64,000 nt of DNA from Candidatus Heimdallarchaeota archaeon (GTDB lineage Archaea; Asgardarchaeota; Heimdallarchaeia; Heimdallarchaeales; Heimdallarchaeaceae). This document shows positions 15,323 to 24,785 of this stretch, piece by piece. The notes beneath the pieces are model-generated. The model was given only the letters and a program-made list of their open reading frames with translations. It ran no database searches and had not been told where the DNA came from. Each line of letters opens with the position of its first letter. Position 1 is the first letter of the stretch. Location: positions 1-64,000 of the forward strand of contig JABCTC010000004.1 in assembly GCA_018238545.1 (NCBI GenBank), given 5' to 3'. The translations under genes and the position numbers were made by a program.

Positions 15323-17325
15323 GAAAAAACAAAAAGGTTAAAAAAATGGACTCTGATTTTTCTGTTTGTACAGATAATTTGAAAGAGGAAATAATCGTTT
15401 TCTTACTTGGTCAACCAAACGTAGGGAAAAGTTCGCTGTTAAACGCCTTTGTTGGAACAAAAATAGAAGTTTCAAATTTCCCAGGAACTTCAGTTGAAAT
15501 TACTTCCGCAGAAAAGATTTTTACTATTTTTAACAAAAAAGATAATACCACGAAAGAAGTAAAATACATTTTTAAAGACACACCAGGAATTTATTCTATT
15601 TCTGATAGAAGTGTAGAGGAGACTATAACTAAGAAAGCTATTTTAACAGAAAAAAGTGATGTTGTAATCTTAATTGCAAATGCAGCGGCACTGGGAAGGA
15701 GTTTATATTTTGCTTTGCAAGTAATGGAAGCGGGAAAAAATATCATAATTGGATTAAATTTCTTTGAAGAAGCGTATAAGAAGGGTATAAGCGTAAATAC
15801 AAAAAAACTCTCACAAGTACTTGAAGTGCAAGTAGTTCCGTTCAATCCAATAACTGGAAATATTGACAATTTAATTATAACAGCTAGTGAAAAAGCTTGT
15901 AATCCGAACATTAAAAATTATTGCACAGAATATGATGATCATATTGAAGAACTTATTTCCTTTATTGAAAGAAATGTTAAGGACAAGTTACCTGCTAGAT
16001 TTGTTGCCTTAAGAATACTAGAAGAGGATGATGATTTTACTGGACAAATAAATGACCATGTAAAGAACGAGTTAGAGGAGAGGAAAGAAGAAATCTCTGA
16101 CAAACATCAAAACATTAAGGAAGATATTTCAAAAATACGTTATGGAACTGCTTCATTTATCACGGAGCAAACAACCCATATTACACCCCTTAAGAAAACA
16201 AGAATAAATGAAGTCTCATTTGCTGACAAATTCCTTCTACATAAAATAGGGGGACCTATTCTCACAATTATTTTTTTTGTTTGTTTGTTCTCAATATTAA
16301 TATTTGCTGGACAAGCAATACAAGAATTATTTTTATGGATAGGAAATTGGTTTATCAATTTAATTCCAGAAAATTACTGGCAAGTAGGAAGTTTTTCCTT
16401 CTTGAATTTATTTAGAGATGGCATAGCAGGGCTTTTTGCAGGTGTTGCAATTGCTCTCCCATATGTTCTGATATTCTACTTAATACTCGGATTCACAGAA
16501 GATGTTGGATTGTTACCAAGATTTGTAGTGATAATTCAACGATTCTTTGATTCCATTGGTCTTCCATCTAAATCATTTATATCAATAATGTTGGGTTTAG
16601 GATGTACAGTTCCTGCTCATTCATCAACAAGAATAATAAATCGTAGAAAAGACAGACTTAAAACAGCATTTCTATTCTCATTTATACCATGTTCATCTAG
16701 AATAGGAATTATCTTAGGAATAGTAGGGTTTTACGGTTCCATCTGGTTAGCATTATTAATCTTTTTTGTTGAATTCATCTCCTTGTTATTGTGGGCAGTA
16801 GTGTTGAAGTATGTAATAAGAGAAGATGCAGAACCACTATTAATAGAATTACCACCATATAGAAAACCAATGCTGAAAAATGTATTCGCAAAAAGCTGGT
16901 TACGAATGAAAGACTTTGTTAAAGTGGTCATTCCCCTGCTAGTAATAGGTGGGATATTATATTCCATTCTTGAGCAATTAGGAGTAACAGGTTTCTTTAT
17001 CAAACCTTTTGACAATATAATGGGATTCTTATTTAACCTTGAAGGAGAATTTATTGTACCATTATTGTTTGGTTTTATTCAAAAAGATCTCACTAGTGCA
17101 ATGTTAATAAATGTATTAGGACAAACTGGTGTTCAAGCTTTGACAAACCTTAAATTAATTACTTTTGGGATTTTAGCTTGTACAGGAGTACCATGTATAA
17201 TTGCACTGGGCATGATGTTAAAAGAATATAAAATTAAAGAGGTTATACTTATATTTCTAGGGACATTAATTTATGCCATTGTACTAGCTTCAATTATTGC
17301 ACATGTTGGAATGTTATTTATTTAG
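15319..17325 (+). CDS. feoB: Ferrous iron transport protein B
   Basis: A 668-residue FeoB. The N-terminal GTPase domain has G1 LGQPNVGKSSL (about residues 30-40), the switch GTSVEITSAEK, G3 DTPG, and a G4 position reading GLNFFEEA, where N-x-x-D is degenerate. A charged linker leads to Gate/core membrane domains with the conserved Cys motif LGLGCTVPAHSSTR, the second gate ACTGVPCIIALG, and about eight helices. It imports Fe(II) across the cytoplasmic membrane. The G4 motif lacks the NxxD Asp, which would alter guanine specificity or GTP affinity. Translationally coupled to the upstream DtxR-FeoA regulator. Confidence 0.93.
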   Translation: MRKNKKVKKMDSDFSVCTDNLKEEIIVFLLGQPNVGKSSLLNAFVGTKIEVSNFPGTSVEITSAEKIFTIFNKKDNTTKEVKYIFKDTPGIYSISDRSVEETITKKAILTEKSDVVILIANAAALGRSLYFALQVMEAGKNIIIGLNFFEEAYKKGISVNTKKLSQVLEVQVVPFNPITGNIDNLIITASEKACNPNIKNYCTEYDDHIEELISFIERNVKDKLPARFVALRILEEDDDFTGQINDHVKNELEERKEEISDKHQNIKEDISKIRYGTASFITEQTTHITPLKKTRINEVSFADKFLLHKIGGPILTIIFFVCLFSILIFAGQAIQELFLWIGNWFINLIPENYWQVGSFSFLNLFRDGIAGLFAGVAIALPYVLIFYLILGFTEDVGLLPRFVVIIQRFFDSIGLPSKSFISIMLGLGCTVPAHSSTRIINRRKDRLKTAFLFSFIPCSSRIGIILGIVGFYGSIWLALLIFFVEFISLLLWAVVLKYVIREDAEPLLIELPPYRKPMLKNVFAKSWLRMKDFVKVVIPLLVIGGILYSILEQLGVTGFFIKPFDNIMGFLFNLEGEFIVPLLFGFIQKDLTSAMLINVLGQTGVQALTNLKLITFGILACTGVPCIIALGMMLKEYKIKEVILIFLGTLIYAIVLASIIAHVGMLFI

Positions 17326-17462
17326 CTTCAAGTTATTTTAGAAAAGAATAAAAGCATCATTTCTTTAGTACAATCATTACTTTATTTGGAGAAAAAACAG
17401 TGGTCACTTTTTTCCAATATATTAAATAGTAGTGACCAATCAGTAAAAAATATGGTGAACGT

Positions 17463-18869
17463 ATGGATTCATTTGATAAAGACTTACTAGTAAAAGGTTT
17501 AGAGGTAGGAGAGAAAAACGGAGCTGATTATGTTGAACTTCGCTATCAAGACAAATATCTAGCAAACTTCCAATTTAAGGACGGTGACTTAAATAGCACT
17601 ACTGGTTCTCGTCAGGGGGTTTGTGTTAGAGCTCTCACTGATGGTAGTTGGGGTTTAGCATCAACTAATTTCACGAGTAAAGAGAAGATACTAGAAACTG
17701 TAGTAAAAGCTGTTTCTCTTTCAAAAACTTCTTCTTCACACAAAGAGAAAAAAGTTAAGCTTGCAGAAGTAAAAGTAGTAGAAGAAAAATTGCAATCCCC
17801 AAGAAAGAAACATCTGTTAGATATTTCCGTAGAAGAAAAACTCAAAATGATTATCGATGCAGCAAAACAACAAGAAGATTTCAATTTGGTTAAAAGCTTA
17901 ATAATTAATTTTAACGAAGTAGTTGATCATCGAATTGTTGTAACAAACGAAGGAACAAGATTGAGTTGGGAAGATATGAAACCAACCATGATGGCTTATG
18001 CAGTTGCAATTGAACAAGGTAAAATGGGTTCAGGTTACAATTCATGGTCTCATACTTGTGGAGCTGAATTCTTTGACTTGCATCCTGTAGATCAACTTGT
18101 TAGAGGTGCTTTAGAAAAAGCTGTCAAACTTGTACATGCTCCACTGATTCCGAGTGGATTAGCAAATGTTCTTCTTGACCCCATGCTCGTTGGTGTTTTA
18201 GCCCATGAAGCTGTTGGTCACACAGCTGAAGCAGATCTTGTCCAAATGGGTTCCTTTACAAAAGGGAAAATAGGTCAAAAAGTCTGTTCAGAACAAATTT
18301 CACTTGTTGACACACCTTTTGAAGAAGGATCTAAATGGATGGGTGCTGGTTGGTTACCTTACGATGATGAAGGTGTCAAAGGCATTCGCGTTGATATTAT
18401 CAAAGATGGCATAATGACTGGTTATATGACCAACCGAGCTTATGCAACAGAACTAGATATTGAACCAACTGGGAATGCGCGAGCATATTTGTTCAGTGAT
18501 GAACCAATAGTTCGAATGAGAAATACTTTCATAGAAGCTGGGGAGTTAAGTATGGATGAGCTTTACGAATCTGTTGGAGACGGATATCTTCTAGGAACAC
18601 TTCAAAATGGTCAAGCTGATAGTTCTGGAGAGTTCATGTTTGGAGCTGTAGAGGGTTATGCAATCAAAAACGGTGAATTAACAGAGGAATTATTCCAAAA
18701 CCCTGTTGTAACAGGAAACGCATTTGAAGTTCTTAGTAACATACTTGGTGTTGGAAAAGATTTTGAGATTAACCTTGGTGCAGGTTTCTGTGGTAAGGAA
18801 CAACCTGCAAAAGTTGATGCTGGTGGCCCTTATATTGCGCTGAAAGCGATGCTTGCAGGAGGAAAATAA
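17463..18869 (+). CDS. tldD: TldD-family metalloprotease subunit
   Basis: A 468-residue TldD/PmbA-superfamily protease subunit. The zinc motif HEAVGH lies at about residues 248-253, preceded by LLDPMLVGVLA and followed by TAEAD. A further zinc-ligand Cys is expected in the C-terminal part (GAGFCGKEQ). TldD pairs with TldE as a heterodimer that degrades unfolded peptides and matures peptide products such as microcins in bacteria. The archaeal substrate is unknown. The partner gene follows after 1 bp. Promoter elements upstream are AT-rich, but no precise box was chosen. Confidence 0.93.
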   Translation: MDSFDKDLLVKGLEVGEKNGADYVELRYQDKYLANFQFKDGDLNSTTGSRQGVCVRALTDGSWGLASTNFTSKEKILETVVKAVSLSKTSSSHKEKKVKLAEVKVVEEKLQSPRKKHLLDISVEEKLKMIIDAAKQQEDFNLVKSLIINFNEVVDHRIVVTNEGTRLSWEDMKPTMMAYAVAIEQGKMGSGYNSWSHTCGAEFFDLHPVDQLVRGALEKAVKLVHAPLIPSGLANVLLDPMLVGVLAHEAVGHTAEADLVQMGSFTKGKIGQKVCSEQISLVDTPFEEGSKWMGAGWLPYDDEGVKGIRVDIIKDGIMTGYMTNRAYATELDIEPTGNARAYLFSDEPIVRMRNTFIEAGELSMDELYESVGDGYLLGTLQNGQADSSGEFMFGAVEGYAIKNGELTEELFQNPVVTGNAFEVLSNILGVGKDFEINLGAGFCGKEQPAKVDAGGPYIALKAMLAGGK

Positions 18870-18870
18870 A

Positions 18871-20256
18871 ATGACTCAACAAGAACTTACAAAAGAATTA
18901 CTTCTAGATTTAGCTCATAAAGCTAATGACTATGCTATGTCAAAGGATATTGATGCTTCTGAAGTTTTCTTTCATAAGAGAAGAAAACTCGAGATTATGG
19001 CTGAAGGCAAATCTATAGCTAATGAACGAGATGTGGATGAGTTAGGTTTTGGTATTAGAGTTCTAAAGAACCAAGCAGAAGGTTTCTCTTATACTAATAA
19101 GATTGAACTTGATTCTCTAACTAAATGCGTTGACGACGCTATAGGTATTGCTAAAATAGCTCCGCAAAAAGAAGGAATTAGATTTCCGTCACCTAGCAAA
19201 TATTCTGTAATTGAAGGATTATATTCTAACGAAATAGCTAATTTGGGAACAGAAGAGATAGTAGCTAGCGTTAAACTAGTCTTGGAACCAATCAAACAAG
19301 CTTCTGTCGATATAAACCTCAATCTCAGCAATATTAGAGTTGATGAGGATTGGCAAGGTATCGTTAACAGTCTTGGTATTGATGCTTTTGAGAAATCTAA
19401 TTCTTATTCAGGTGTTTTCTTCTGTGCAGCTAGAGATGGAGAAAAAATTGGCTCTTTTGTTTATGAAACATTTTTTACTAGAGATCCTCGAACGGTTGAT
19501 TATAGTGAATTTACAGATATACTGATTAAGAAAGCTGTACGAAATATAGACCCAATTGTTCCAAAATCCATTGATTCAGACACAGTCATTTTCCAAGAAG
19601 GAGCGATTTTCAACCCATTAATGATTGTAGTTGGAAGCTCAGTAAGTGCAGATAATGTCCAACAAAACAGATCAATGTGGAAAGATAAACTCGCTGATAC
19701 TGTAGCCGTTGATTCCTTAAGTATTGAAGATAATCCACTTAATATTCAAGGAGGAGGAAATGTTAGATCTTTTGATGATGAAGGAACACCTTCTTCAGTT
19801 AATTCAATAATCAAGGATGGAATACTTGAAAACTTTCTATTTGATGAGCTTAGAGCTAGCAGAGTTGGTGCAGTTTCTACAGGTAACTGCTGGAGAAGTT
19901 TTGGAGGAACAAAATATATAAGTCCGCCTTCTATGATCTTTCCAAATGCTCCTTCCATCAAACCAGGCAATATGAGCATAGAGGAGTTAATTGAAGACGT
20001 TAAAGAAGGTATAATCTTTGACCGCTTCTCTGGTTCATTCCAAACTGAAAACGGCATCTACAGTGGTGTAGCAAAAGGTGCTCAACTCATCAAAAACGGT
20101 GAGATAACTACTCCTGTTACAAATGTGACAATTGGCGGAAATGTCTTTGAAACTCTAATGAATATTGTTGGAATTGGAAAAGATGTCCAGCTTGTCGATG
20201 GTTATCTAAGAACACCTCTGATTAAAGTTAAAGGTGTCAACATAGCAACACAATAA
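18871..20256 (+). CDS. tldE: TldE/PmbA-family protease subunit
   Basis: About 461 residues, homologous to TldD but without HExxxH, as expected for the non-catalytic partner. Family marks are GFGIRVLKNQAEGFSYTN near the N-terminus, QNRSMWKDKLADTVA, SFDDEGTPSS, and GSFQTENGIYSGVAKGAQLI near the end. I set the start at ATG 18871 because AGGAGG lies 8 nt upstream. An in-frame TTG at 18853 would overlap tldD. It forms a two-gene operon with TldD and completes the protease. Confidence 0.92.
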   Translation: MTQQELTKELLLDLAHKANDYAMSKDIDASEVFFHKRRKLEIMAEGKSIANERDVDELGFGIRVLKNQAEGFSYTNKIELDSLTKCVDDAIGIAKIAPQKEGIRFPSPSKYSVIEGLYSNEIANLGTEEIVASVKLVLEPIKQASVDINLNLSNIRVDEDWQGIVNSLGIDAFEKSNSYSGVFFCAARDGEKIGSFVYETFFTRDPRTVDYSEFTDILIKKAVRNIDPIVPKSIDSDTVIFQEGAIFNPLMIVVGSSVSADNVQQNRSMWKDKLADTVAVDSLSIEDNPLNIQGGGNVRSFDDEGTPSSVNSIIKDGILENFLFDELRASRVGAVSTGNCWRSFGGTKYISPPSMIFPNAPSIKPGNMSIEELIEDVKEGIIFDRFSGSFQTENGIYSGVAKGAQLIKNGEITTPVTNVTIGGNVFETLMNIVGIGKDVQLVDGYLRTPLIKVKGVNIATQ

Positions 20257-20350
20257 ATCTTCCTTTTTTCTCTTTTCTTATTTTTATAGTAAAAGAAGTT
20301 TAAAATAACAGTTAAAAATAGAACATTCATACAAGGTTTGTTGCTTATAG

Positions 20351-21565
20351 ATGACTGAAACTCTAATCAATGAAATTTCCAAGGATGATTTAAGGAAACT
20401 TGCTATTGTAGGTACACATCTTCATGAATGGCAAGGTAAGAGTAAACAAGATATTTCAGATGTTTTTAAGCAGCAGGTTATGGTTCAACTTGATCCTTTA
20501 AATCCAGCAGGGCGCAACCATGACATATTTTTCTTTTCAAGAATCAAAAACTATGAGATTGACGATTTTCAAAATGTTGTATATCCAAACAAAGAGGTAT
20601 TCGAAGCTTACTTTCCCAATCTTATGGCAATTACTAAAGAACACTTTTCTCTCTTTTTACCTCAAATGAAAAAGGAATTCATGCACAAATATTATCAATC
20701 TCGTATAGAAAAGATGGAGGAACTGAATGAAGGAATACTGAATGAAGCTAGAGAGTTTATTTTAAAAAATGGACCTTGCAAAGCTGCAGATTTAGGTGAG
20801 ATGGCAAGTGTTAAACCAGAATTCACTTTCTGGAAAACCAGCAATTTGGCTGGAATGTCTCTCGAAATGCTGTGGCTGCTAGGAAAAGCTGTGATTGTTG
20901 AAAGAGATAGTAACTGGAGAAAAATCTATGGGCTTACTGAGAGTTATTTTGATGAAACAACTCATAGTGATATTCAATTAACAGATGATGAAATTAGTTA
21001 TCGTAAATTCCTTGCAAAACAAAAATCTTATCCTTTAATTGATTTAGGTAAAGTTCAACTAACAAAAAGCAAGCGATTATCTATTGGAAAGCGAAAAAGA
21101 GTTTCTATTGATTGGTTTCTGAGAGATGATGAAAACTCGCCAAAAATTGTAACTTTAGAAAATAGTCAAAAAGGTATGGCTGTCCCTGCAAACTGGAAAG
21201 AAATGCTAGAAAGTAAAACAGATAATGAGATGAGAGCTATTGCTCCTTTGGATCCTCTCATTTGGAATAGAGAATTGCTTCTTGGTGTTTTTGATTTTGA
21301 TTATACCTGGGAAGTATACAAAATCCCTAAGGATAGGAAATGGGGTTACTATGTTTATCCACTACTTTATCAAAATCAACTAATTGGTAGATTAGAAGCT
21401 AAATTTGATAAGAAAAAGAAGATAATAAACTATTTTAACTTTCAAAAAGAAGAGAGTTTTGAGTTTGATTCTTCATCAAATAAAGCCTTTTATGATTTAT
21501 TAGAAAGGTGGAAACAGATGTTAGGAGCTGAAAAAACAGCTCTTCATGAGCTTAGTATCAACTAA
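20351..21565 (+). CDS. YcaQ/AlkZ-like winged-helix DNA glycosylase (HTH_42 family)
   Basis: A 404-residue protein of the HTH_42 family. The N-terminal segment carries VMVQLDPLNPAGRNHDIFFF, containing the Q-x-D catalytic motif used by YcaQ/AlkX and AlkZ interstrand-crosslink glycosylases. A winged-helix region follows (residues 140-200). The C-terminal block APLDPLIWNRELLLGVFDFDYTW and WGYYVYPLLYQNQLIGR is highly typical. It likely removes bulky or crosslinked adducts, initiating base excision repair. A direct assay has been done only on bacterial relatives. Monocistronic. Confidence 0.87.
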   Translation: MTETLINEISKDDLRKLAIVGTHLHEWQGKSKQDISDVFKQQVMVQLDPLNPAGRNHDIFFFSRIKNYEIDDFQNVVYPNKEVFEAYFPNLMAITKEHFSLFLPQMKKEFMHKYYQSRIEKMEELNEGILNEAREFILKNGPCKAADLGEMASVKPEFTFWKTSNLAGMSLEMLWLLGKAVIVERDSNWRKIYGLTESYFDETTHSDIQLTDDEISYRKFLAKQKSYPLIDLGKVQLTKSKRLSIGKRKRVSIDWFLRDDENSPKIVTLENSQKGMAVPANWKEMLESKTDNEMRAIAPLDPLIWNRELLLGVFDFDYTWEVYKIPKDRKWGYYVYPLLYQNQLIGRLEAKFDKKKKIINYFNFQKEESFEFDSSSNKAFYDLLERWKQMLGAEKTALHELSIN

Positions 21566-21814
21566 AGAATAATCGTGTGTTTATTGTCGTTTTTTGATAT
21601 ATTTCTTGATTTTATATATTGAAATCTCTTTTTTCGGAAGAGAACTAGTTCAAAAGTTCTGGAAAAAACTATAAAAATAGTGATAAGAATAATCTATATT
21701 AAGCCCAGAGCCGCTAATTCTTAATAATTTGTGAAAAACAGACTAAATTTGTGTCATATATAAAGTCATGAGAAAGTCTTATGTATACACAAAAGTTAAC
21801 GGATGTAGAAAATA

Positions 21815-21940
21815 ATGAGCAAAAACAAACATATTCATGTTCTAAATACTGTAGAAGAGAATATTTGCTCTATTACAAGTAAAAAAGAACAGAATCAATA
21901 TTCACCCCTCTTAATTTATTTAAGTAGGGTGATTAGGTGA
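21815..21940 (+). CDS. Possible 41-residue peptide coupled to the dehydrogenase gene
   Basis: An ATG frame reading MSKNKHIHVLNTVEEN and ending LLIYLSRVIR. Its TGA overlaps the GTG start of the next gene (GTGA), the same 4-bp coupling seen between the two genes downstream. A TATATAA box at 21757-21764 would start transcription near 21786, so the frame lies within the mRNA. No Shine-Dalgarno precedes it. It may be a small protein or merely a translated leader. Confidence 0.3.
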   Translation: MSKNKHIHVLNTVEENICSITSKKEQNQYSPLLIYLSRVIR

Positions 21941-23049
21941 ATATAGCAGTTATAGGTGCAGGGTGTGGGGGTCATGCAATTGCAGGTTTTCTTGCAAGTA
22001 AAGGAAACAAGGTAAACTTATACAACAGATCTCCAGAAAGAATACTTCCTTTAGTAAACCAGAAAACAATTGAATTGCAAGGTGAGATTCAAGCAAAAGG
22101 AGATATAAATTTTGTAACAACTGATATTGCTAAAGCAATAGCTGGAACTAAATTAATTATGGTTGTTACCATAGCTACAGGTCATGTTGATGTTGCTAGA
22201 GCATTAGCACCCCATCTTATTGAAGGTCAAACAATTGTTTTGAATCCAGGAAGAACTTTTGGTAGTCTAGAATTCATGAATACCTTATTAGCTGAAGGTT
22301 TAGTTGCAGATGTTAATGTAGCTGAAGCTAACACTTTGATTTATGCTACAAGAACATTAAAACCTGGGTTAAGCAACATAAAAGGAATTAAGAAATCTGT
22401 TTCAGTTTCAGTTTTTCCTTATCATCGCACATCTCAAGTGGTTTCCATGTTAAATAAGAATTATCCTCATTTTTATGCTGTAGACAATTTTATGACAACA
22501 AGTTTAGGAAACATTGGTGCGGTTTTTCATCCAACGATTGCTTTAATGAATAAAGAGAAAATAAAAAGGCAAGAATCATTTGATTTCTATAGAGGGGGGG
22601 CTACTAGAGAAGTAGTTGAATTAATGGAAAAAGTTGACGATGAGAGAAGAAATATCGCAAGAAAATTTGGTGTTGAAGTTCAATCATTAAAAGAATGGTT
22701 ATGTGAAAGATACAGTCTTCAAGAAGATAATCTTTATGATGCTTTGCACAATAATCCATTTTATAGAGGATTACCTGCTCCTGCAACCCTCAATATGAGG
22801 TATTTAACAGAAGACATTCCAACTGGTCTTGTTCCTTTTTCTGAGCTTGGTAAAGCTGTTGGTGTTGAAACTAAGAATATTGACATGTTGATAAATTTCG
22901 CATCAAAAGAATTGAAAGTTGATTTTAGAGAGACAGGGAGGAATCTACAGAGCTTAGGACTTAATCATCTAACTATCTTTGAAGACTTAAGAAGAGTATC
23001 TGAAATCCAAACATTAAGAGAATATAATAAAGAGGATGAAATTAATTGA
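21937..23049 (+). CDS. NAD/NADP octopine/opine dehydrogenase family protein
   Basis: A 370-residue enzyme starting at GTG, with GGTGAT four bases upstream. The Rossmann motif IAVIGAGCGGHAIAGFLASKG opens the chain, and the strand after the dinucleotide site has TIVLNPGRTFGS. The C-terminal helical catalytic domain includes RYLTEDIPTGLVPFSELGK, the octopine/nopaline dehydrogenase signature with the catalytic-type His in the earlier AVFHPTIALMN. Such enzymes reductively join an amino acid and a 2-oxoacid, or the reverse. Substrates cannot be read. It is coupled by TTGA overlap to a cobalamin-binding enzyme, implying a shared amino-acid pathway. Confidence 0.87.
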   Translation: MNIAVIGAGCGGHAIAGFLASKGNKVNLYNRSPERILPLVNQKTIELQGEIQAKGDINFVTTDIAKAIAGTKLIMVVTIATGHVDVARALAPHLIEGQTIVLNPGRTFGSLEFMNTLLAEGLVADVNVAEANTLIYATRTLKPGLSNIKGIKKSVSVSVFPYHRTSQVVSMLNKNYPHFYAVDNFMTTSLGNIGAVFHPTIALMNKEKIKRQESFDFYRGGATREVVELMEKVDDERRNIARKFGVEVQSLKEWLCERYSLQEDNLYDALHNNPFYRGLPAPATLNMRYLTEDIPTGLVPFSELGKAVGVETKNIDMLINFASKELKVDFRETGRNLQSLGLNHLTIFEDLRRVSEIQTLREYNKEDEIN

Positions 23050-24575
23050 AAAAAATACTTGGAGCTTGCATTGGAGATTGTGTTCATATTGCTGGAATTC
23101 ATCGTTTTCTGCAATTAGCAGAAAAGCAAGGTTATGAAGCAGTTTTCTTAGGTCCAGCTGTAAGTATTGAACAAATCATCAGTGCTATCAAAAAACATAA
23201 TCCTGACATAGTAGGTTTAAGTTACAGATTAACACCTGAAGTAGGTACTAAAATAATAAAACAAATTAAAGAAAGAGTCTTAGAAGAAGGATTAGAAAAA
23301 AGAGAGTTTGTTTTAGGAGGATTACCAGAGCTAATCCAGAAGGAAAAACAAGAAGGATTTTTCAATATTTATTTTGAAGGAGACGACACAGAAAAAGCAA
23401 TGGCTTATCTTAAAGGAAGTGTGTTTGAAGATGGATACTTAATACCCCCCCAGAATATCCTTGAAAGAATCGATTTTAAAACACCATTTCCTGTACTAAG
23501 ACATCATTTTGGATTACCCTCTTTAGAAGAAACTATTGTTGGTATTAAGAAAATCGCTGAAAGTAAGTGTTTGGATATTGTTTCTTTAGGAACTGATCAA
23601 AATGCACAAGCTCATTTCTTCCATCCTGAAAGAATGAGTCCAGGAAAAGGCGCAGGAGGTGCCCCTGTACGAACAAAAGAAGAATTTGAACTTCTCTATC
23701 ATGCCTCACAAACAGGCAATTATCCTCTTTTAAGAACTTATGCTGGAACAGATGATTTAATCGAACTAGCACAACTTTATGTTGATACAATAAATAACGC
23801 TTGGGCTGCAATTCCTATCTTTTGGTTTAATCAGATAGATGGAAGAGGTCCAATGGACTTGAAATCTTCAATAATGGCTCATCTTGAGGCAATAAAGTGG
23901 CATGCAGAAAGAGATATCCCTGTTGAAATTCTCGAATCACATCATTGGTCTTTACGAGACTCTTCTGATGAAGTGGCTATCGCAGCAGGATTTTTAGGAG
24001 CTATTATTTGCAAAAAATTGGGAGTAAGAACGTTTATTTCTCAATATATGTTTAATACACCACCTCAAACAAACCAGAGAGATGACTTAGCAAAAATGCT
24101 AGCTCAAAAGGAATTGATTGAATCGCTGCAAGATGCAAATTTTTCTGTATATACTCAAACAAGAACGGGACTATTTAGCTATCCAATTGATTTATCTATG
24201 GCTAAAGGGCAACTTGCTCAATCTACAATGCTACAAATGCAACTTAACCCTCAAATCATTCATGTTGTTAGTTATAGCGAAGCAAATCATGCAGCAACTC
24301 CTGAAAATGTTATCGAAAGTTGTAAGATAGCAAAACAAGTAATTATAAAGTGTCTAGAAGGGCAACCCGAAATGATTTGGGATCCATATGTGCTCAAAAG
24401 AAAGCAAGAATTAATGGTAAAAGCAGTAGAAATAATAAATTCAATCAAAGATATTGGATCAGTATTAGATCCTAATGTTCTCTATAAAAGCATAGACATG
24501 GGAATATTGCACGCTTCACAACTTGATTCCTACAAATCAAATGAAGCAAAAATAGAAGAAAATATTCTATACTAA
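23046..24575 (+). CDS. Cobalamin-binding mutase-like enzyme, B12 domain fused to TIM barrel
   Basis: A 509-residue protein with TTG start overlapping the preceding TGA. Residues 1-130 look like a B12-binding Rossmann domain: GACIGDCVHIAGIHRFL, then DIVGLSYRLTPEVG and FVLGGLPEL. The cobalamin motif D-x-H-x-x-G is off by one (D-C-V-H-I-A-G). The rest is a barrel-like domain (DIVSLGTDQNAQAHFFHP, GAGGAPVRT, LRTYAGTDDL, IPVEILESHHWSLRDSSDE) reminiscent of glutamate-mutase-type large subunits. Carbon-skeleton rearrangement or a methyl/amino shift on an amino acid is plausible. The substrate is unknown, and I would not name it methylaspartate mutase without alignment. It forms a coupled pair with an opine-type dehydrogenase. 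Confidence 0.7.
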   Translation: MKKILGACIGDCVHIAGIHRFLQLAEKQGYEAVFLGPAVSIEQIISAIKKHNPDIVGLSYRLTPEVGTKIIKQIKERVLEEGLEKREFVLGGLPELIQKEKQEGFFNIYFEGDDTEKAMAYLKGSVFEDGYLIPPQNILERIDFKTPFPVLRHHFGLPSLEETIVGIKKIAESKCLDIVSLGTDQNAQAHFFHPERMSPGKGAGGAPVRTKEEFELLYHASQTGNYPLLRTYAGTDDLIELAQLYVDTINNAWAAIPIFWFNQIDGRGPMDLKSSIMAHLEAIKWHAERDIPVEILESHHWSLRDSSDEVAIAAGFLGAIICKKLGVRTFISQYMFNTPPQTNQRDDLAKMLAQKELIESLQDANFSVYTQTRTGLFSYPIDLSMAKGQLAQSTMLQMQLNPQIIHVVSYSEANHAATPENVIESCKIAKQVIIKCLEGQPEMIWDPYVLKRKQELMVKAVEIINSIKDIGSVLDPNVLYKSIDMGILHASQLDSYKSNEAKIEENILY

Positions 24576-24754
24576 TCTCTAACAATCAATTTTGGTTTCA
24601 AGACGATGAGACAAACACTAAACTTAGATGAATAATTTAATAAAAGACATTGTTAGTTATTTGTTGAATAGAATTTTTTATGATATCGCCGGATAATTTG
24701 ATTAAATAATTAAAGGATTTGCACAATATTCTTTTTCGATAAAACAAAAAAGGC

Positions 24755-24764
24755 TTTATATAAA
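24755..24764 (+). promoter_or_regulatory. TATA box of the biotin carboxylase gene
   Basis: TTTATATAAA is a perfect palindromic TATA element centred 26-27 bp before the ATG at 24786. The transcript should begin at the start codon (leaderless). Confidence 0.6.
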
Positions 24765-24785
24765 TGCCGTGAAGAATAGTGTTTA

